From: Chitinophagaceae bacterium
GTDB taxonomy: Bacteria > Bacteroidota > Bacteroidia > Chitinophagales > Chitinophagaceae
DNA: 64,000 nucleotides
Assembly (NCBI GenBank): GCA_016719015.1
Contig: JADKAZ010000004.1
Coordinates: 186,001 to 250,000 of the forward strand
Direction: 5' to 3'
Positions within the stretch are counted from its first letter, which is position 1, and every line of letters starts with the position of its first letter. Positions 61,863-64,000 of this stretch are shown one piece after another. Made by a program: the position numbers and the translations under genes. The notes beneath the pieces were generated by a model. It had not been told where the DNA came from. It worked only from the letters and a program-made list of their open reading frames with translations, and did not search any database.

Positions 61863-62273
61863 TTATTTTACTTCGGTGAATGTCATACCCTGTACAAAAC
61901 GACTATGAGGATTTATCTCATACACCACAGACTTTTTTGTTGAATTACAAAAAATCTCAAACCGTAAAGTGTTGTCTTCAATCTCATCGGTGTTCAGCAA
62001 GAACTTTTTGGAAAAAATTTCTCCTTTGATTTTTTCCCTGTACAATGAGTTGCCATAATCATCAATGATGCTGATAGTAAACTCATCCTGTCCTGCATTG
62101 CCGGAAAAGTTTAATTGGAACATGGGCTGGTTTTTGATCATACCGGCAAATTTCATTTCTACCGGAACGGCAGGATTTTTTTCTCCGGCCATAACAGCAG
62201 GTGATACCGCTACTGAAAATACCGTTAAGAAAGCGATTCCTAATAATCGATTGTTGCTGAAAATCTTTTTCAT
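61863..62273 (-). CDS. small exported beta-rich protein
   Basis: A 136-residue protein with a signal peptide (KKIFSNNRLLGIAFLTVFSVAVSPAVMAG). The mature part (about 107 residues) is a single beta-sandwich-like domain, with MFQLNFSGNAGQDEFTISIIDD and LRFEIFC strands. No family was recognised; small secreted proteins like this are common in the phylum. It converges on the caspase gene across the shared hairpin. Any functional tie between the two is only suggested by proximity. Confidence 0.68.
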   Translation of the reverse strand: MKKIFSNNRLLGIAFLTVFSVAVSPAVMAGEKNPAVPVEMKFAGMIKNQPMFQLNFSGNAGQDEFTISIIDDYGNSLYREKIKGEIFSKKFLLNTDEIEDNTLRFEIFCNSTKKSVVYEINPHSRFVQGMTFTEVK

Positions 62274-62649
62274 ACTTAAGTTTTAAAGGTTAATGATCTG
62301 TTGTCAAAAAATTGATGGTAACAATCGTTGGGCTGGTAAAATGTTGGCAAACAAAAGGGCAAGTATAGTTTTGGTACCCGGTGTTTTTAGCTGTCTGATT
62401 ACAGGTTGATTTTCCGGTTGAAAAGCAAATTGATTTTGCTTTGATATTGCAAAAATAGTGGCGTGGATATCCTGTGCCAAACCAGGATAGTGGGCTAATC
62501 AGTATGTCCAACTTGATACCTGCATGCCTAACTAATTAGAAATCAACATTTTTAAAGATGGAAAATCAACCATAGCCAATCATTTTTTGGGAAGGAAGTA
62601 TAAGAATGGCGAGTTTTTTATAAAGAGTTGAAAATCCACGGTTAGCTCT

Positions 62650-62699
62650 ATTTTAGGAGGTTTCTAAACACTTATTTTAGGAATAAATTTCTCCTAAAA
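62650..62699. promoter_or_regulatory. ATTTTAGGA motif cluster, possible regulator site
   Basis: ATTTTAGGA occurs at 62650-62658 and 62674-62682, and its inverse TCCTAAAA at 62692-62699. TTTTAGGAG (62651-62659) and CTCCTAAAA (62691-62699) are perfect arms of a 49-base stem-loop. Confidence 0.4.
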
Positions 62700-62890
62700 G
62701 GCTGATTATCAGTATGGGGTTATCGTGTTAGGAAAATAGTGCCAAGTGGATTTGGCGGGGTGCAGAAAAATATTATCTTCAACCGATTCGGAGTTGTGCC
62801 GTATTGGCATAAGTTCCTTCTTTTCAACCAAATGGCGGCAAATTTGTTAACGATTAATATATGTTTATAACCACTACGGCGATGAACTAA

Positions 62891-62907
62891 AAAAAAGGAG
62901 AATTATA
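62891..62907 (+). promoter_or_regulatory. strong Shine-Dalgarno of the DsbA-like gene
   Basis: AAAAAAGGAG (62891-62900) precedes the ATG with seven bases between, a canonical ribosome binding site that is uncommon for this genome, in which starts usually lack one. Confidence 0.7.
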
Positions 62908-63498
62908 ATGGCATTTAAGAAAGACGATATTATTATTATTGAACCAAGAGAAATGTTTGTGGGCAAAAAAGATGCTCCGGTTACTTTAATGGAATTTGGT
63001 GAGTATGAAAGTGAGGAGTGTGCTAAAGTAAACGAAATTGTAAAACAACTACTTGAAGAGTATGAAGGAAAGATACGTTTTCAGTTCCGTCACTTTCCAT
63101 TAACCCTTATTCATCAACGCAGCCTGAAAGCCAGTGAATCTGCTGTTGCTGCAGGGCAGGAAGGTAAATTCTGGGAAATGCACAATGTGCTTTTTGCCAA
63201 TCGACGTAATTTGGGAACTACCAGTTTGAAATTACATTCCAAAGAAGCTGGTATACGAAATAAGAAATTCTTAGATGACCTGGTGAATGGTGTATATGGC
63301 TGGCAGGTGCAGGATGATTTAAAGGAAGGCATCAACCGCGGTGTAAAGGAGATTCCTGCTTTTTTCATCAATGATGTGCCCTTCACATTAAAGCCAACTT
63401 TTGCCAACCTTAGTGCTGCGATTGATGCTGCATTAAAAAAGAGCAAAAGCAAACCAGCTGCAAAAAAACCGGCAGCAAAAGCAAAGCAAAGAGCTTAA
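62908..63498 (+). CDS. DsbA-like thioredoxin-fold protein lacking the CxxC pair
   Basis: A 196-residue protein with a DsbA/thioredoxin fold: APVTLMEFGEY strand (residues 23-33), helical insert, and the cis-proline loop VKEIPAFFIND (Pro150). At the active site, where relatives read Cys-Pro-x-Cys, this one reads SEEC (35-38), so only the second Cys38 remains and dithiol oxidation is not expected. No signal peptide is visible, so it is likely cytosolic. A Lys/Ala-rich tail (KKSKSKPAAKKPAAKAK) suggests nucleic-acid or polyanion binding. Confidence 0.78.
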   Translation: MAFKKDDIIIIEPREMFVGKKDAPVTLMEFGEYESEECAKVNEIVKQLLEEYEGKIRFQFRHFPLTLIHQRSLKASESAVAAGQEGKFWEMHNVLFANRRNLGTTSLKLHSKEAGIRNKKFLDDLVNGVYGWQVQDDLKEGINRGVKEIPAFFINDVPFTLKPTFANLSAAIDAALKKSKSKPAAKKPAAKAKQRA

Positions 63499-63510
63499 TA
63501 CTTCTATAAA

Positions 63511-63552
63511 AATTAAATCCCATTCGCCAGCTGACGAATGGGATTTTTTATT
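63511..63552 (+). terminator. terminator of the DsbA-like gene
   Basis: AAATCCCATTCG (63515-63526) and CGAATGGGATTT (63535-63546) form a perfect 12-bp stem followed by a T-run. On the minus strand it also has an A/T-rich flank, so it may serve the convergent gene. Confidence 0.82.
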
Positions 63553-63570
63553 GGAGGCAATTTAATTGTC

Positions 63571-63936
63571 TTATTCCGGTGACGTTGCTACTTCTTCTTT
63601 TTCCACCGGCTCATCCGCAGGGGGGGTACAGTTTCTTATTTGTAGTTGAAACCCGGATGTCATGGTAAAATCATAATCATATTGGCGGATCATCAAGCGG
63701 GTTGCATCATCCTCTTGCAGCAATGTTGATAGTTCTCTTGCTACGGGAGGAGGGTTCGTGAAATTCTGAATTCGACCTTTATGCAAGGTAATTGAGAATG
63801 AAAGCTTTGCTTTACGACCGCCGGCAGCCCTTTCAAAATCAGTTTTGTTCATATCAAGAGTTTGTTCACCATTAGGAGAACGTTTCATTAATATGGTGAT
63901 AACGGGAAGATATTTTTTCCAGGCCTGTGAGAACAT
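63571..63936 (-). CDS. conserved-looking small cytosolic protein of unknown function
   Basis: A 121-residue soluble protein with no signal peptide. It reads as alternating strand/helix (WKKYLPVITILMKRS; KAKLSFSITLHKGRIQNFTN; DYDFTMTSGFQLQIRNC) and has an acidic tail (EPVEKEEVATSPE). No family was recognised. It converges on the DsbA-like gene across the terminator. The function is unknown. Confidence 0.62.
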   Translation of the reverse strand: MFSQAWKKYLPVITILMKRSPNGEQTLDMNKTDFERAAGGRKAKLSFSITLHKGRIQNFTNPPPVARELSTLLQEDDATRLMIRQYDYDFTMTSGFQLQIRNCTPPADEPVEKEEVATSPE

Positions 63937-63967
63937 GAGCTGAGGTTTTTAATGATAAAATAAAAAA

Positions 63968-64000
63968 TTATTCTTCTGATAAACGGGTAAATTCCATTCC
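63968..64000 (-). CDS. possible 3' end of a gene running off the window
   Basis: The minus strand reads through from base 64000 as GMEFTRLSEE followed by a TAA stop at 63968-63970. The distance of 31 bases to the next minus-strand start fits an operon. Only ten residues are visible, so the product cannot be named. Confidence 0.3.
   Translation of the reverse strand, partial: GMEFTRLSEE

Larger units (their letters stand above)
62274..62907. other. 634-base gene-free region
   Basis: No supported gene. A minus-strand ORF (62290-62511) has no family-like features. Seen: a hairpin AAAGCAAA/TTTGCTTT (62422-62429, 62435-62442), and three copies of an ATTTTAGGA motif at 62650, 62674 and, inverted, 62691-62699. 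Just before the next gene is a Shine-Dalgarno sequence. Confidence 0.6.

Noticed and set aside
62290..62511. 73-codon minus-strand ORF in the 634-base gap
   Set aside because: No family-like features, no promoter box and uneven composition; likely chance.

Overview
The window looks like a chromosomal stretch of a Bacteroidota bacterium, most likely order Chitinophagales. This rests on gene content and promoters, not on a marker gene. Ten genes have a perfect TAnnTTTG minus-7 box of the Bacteroidota type close upstream. Families typical of the phylum recur: fused E1 dehydrogenase, tandem DUF3857 proteins, DUF2911, DUF6600, ABC-1 kinases and many small exported proteins. No rRNA, tRNA, complete insertion sequence, prophage or CRISPR array was seen.

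Layout. 0-4.9 kb: the 3' part of a fused alpha/beta 2-oxoacid dehydrogenase E1, dodecin, a TRIC-type channel, a PhzF-like protein, a GRAM-like protein and a DCC thiol protein. 4.9-10.2 kb: five exported proteins of unknown function, two of them 61% identical paralogues that bracket two larger proteins. 10.2-19.2 kb: yebC, a leftward transporter pair (AGCS and APC) and a rightward run (dicarboxylate symporter, DedA, MFS, glycosyltransferase 9). 19.2-25.1 kb: a lipoprotein, an exported hydrolase, a DUF481-like barrel, an ExbD-like periplasmic protein, an ABC-F ATPase and a membrane-anchored J protein. 25.2-30.5 kb: exported superoxide dismutase, dienelactone hydrolase, an ABC-1 kinase, a DUF6600 protein and a cold-shock protein. 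30.6-41.2 kb: gcvP, sterol desaturase family, a cysteine-cluster protein, an Xre-RES toxin-antitoxin pair, an MBL-fold hydrolase, an MFS exporter, dNK and folK, and an ABC-2 permease. 41.2-50.7 kb: SRPBCC, DUF2911, queG, a DUF3857 pair, a degenerate channel-like protein, DUF6263 and a beta-lactamase-family hydrolase. 50.8-64 kb: clpB, an intradiol-dioxygenase-like lipoprotein, an exported aldolase-like PLP enzyme, a CPBP protease, a lipoprotein carbonic anhydrase, an exported WD40-caspase protein and a DsbA-fold protein without CxxC.

Most of the core genes are ordinary. The accessory interest is in the cell envelope. Several enzymes usually found in the cytosol carry export signals (superoxide dismutase, aldolase, carbonic anhydrase, caspase). 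Several family members have lost catalytic residues (first DUF3857 protein, DsbA-like protein, channel-like protein). Short DNA repeats lie in regulatory positions: an inverted C-rich pair beside the starts of clpB and its divergent neighbour, a hairpin in the yebC leader, a duplicated element near 54.4 kb and a 21-bp minisatellite near 56.7 kb. None of these proves a new system. The best candidates for one are the 4.9-10.2 kb secreted cluster and the exported caspase. Family names come from reading motifs by eye; no database search was run.
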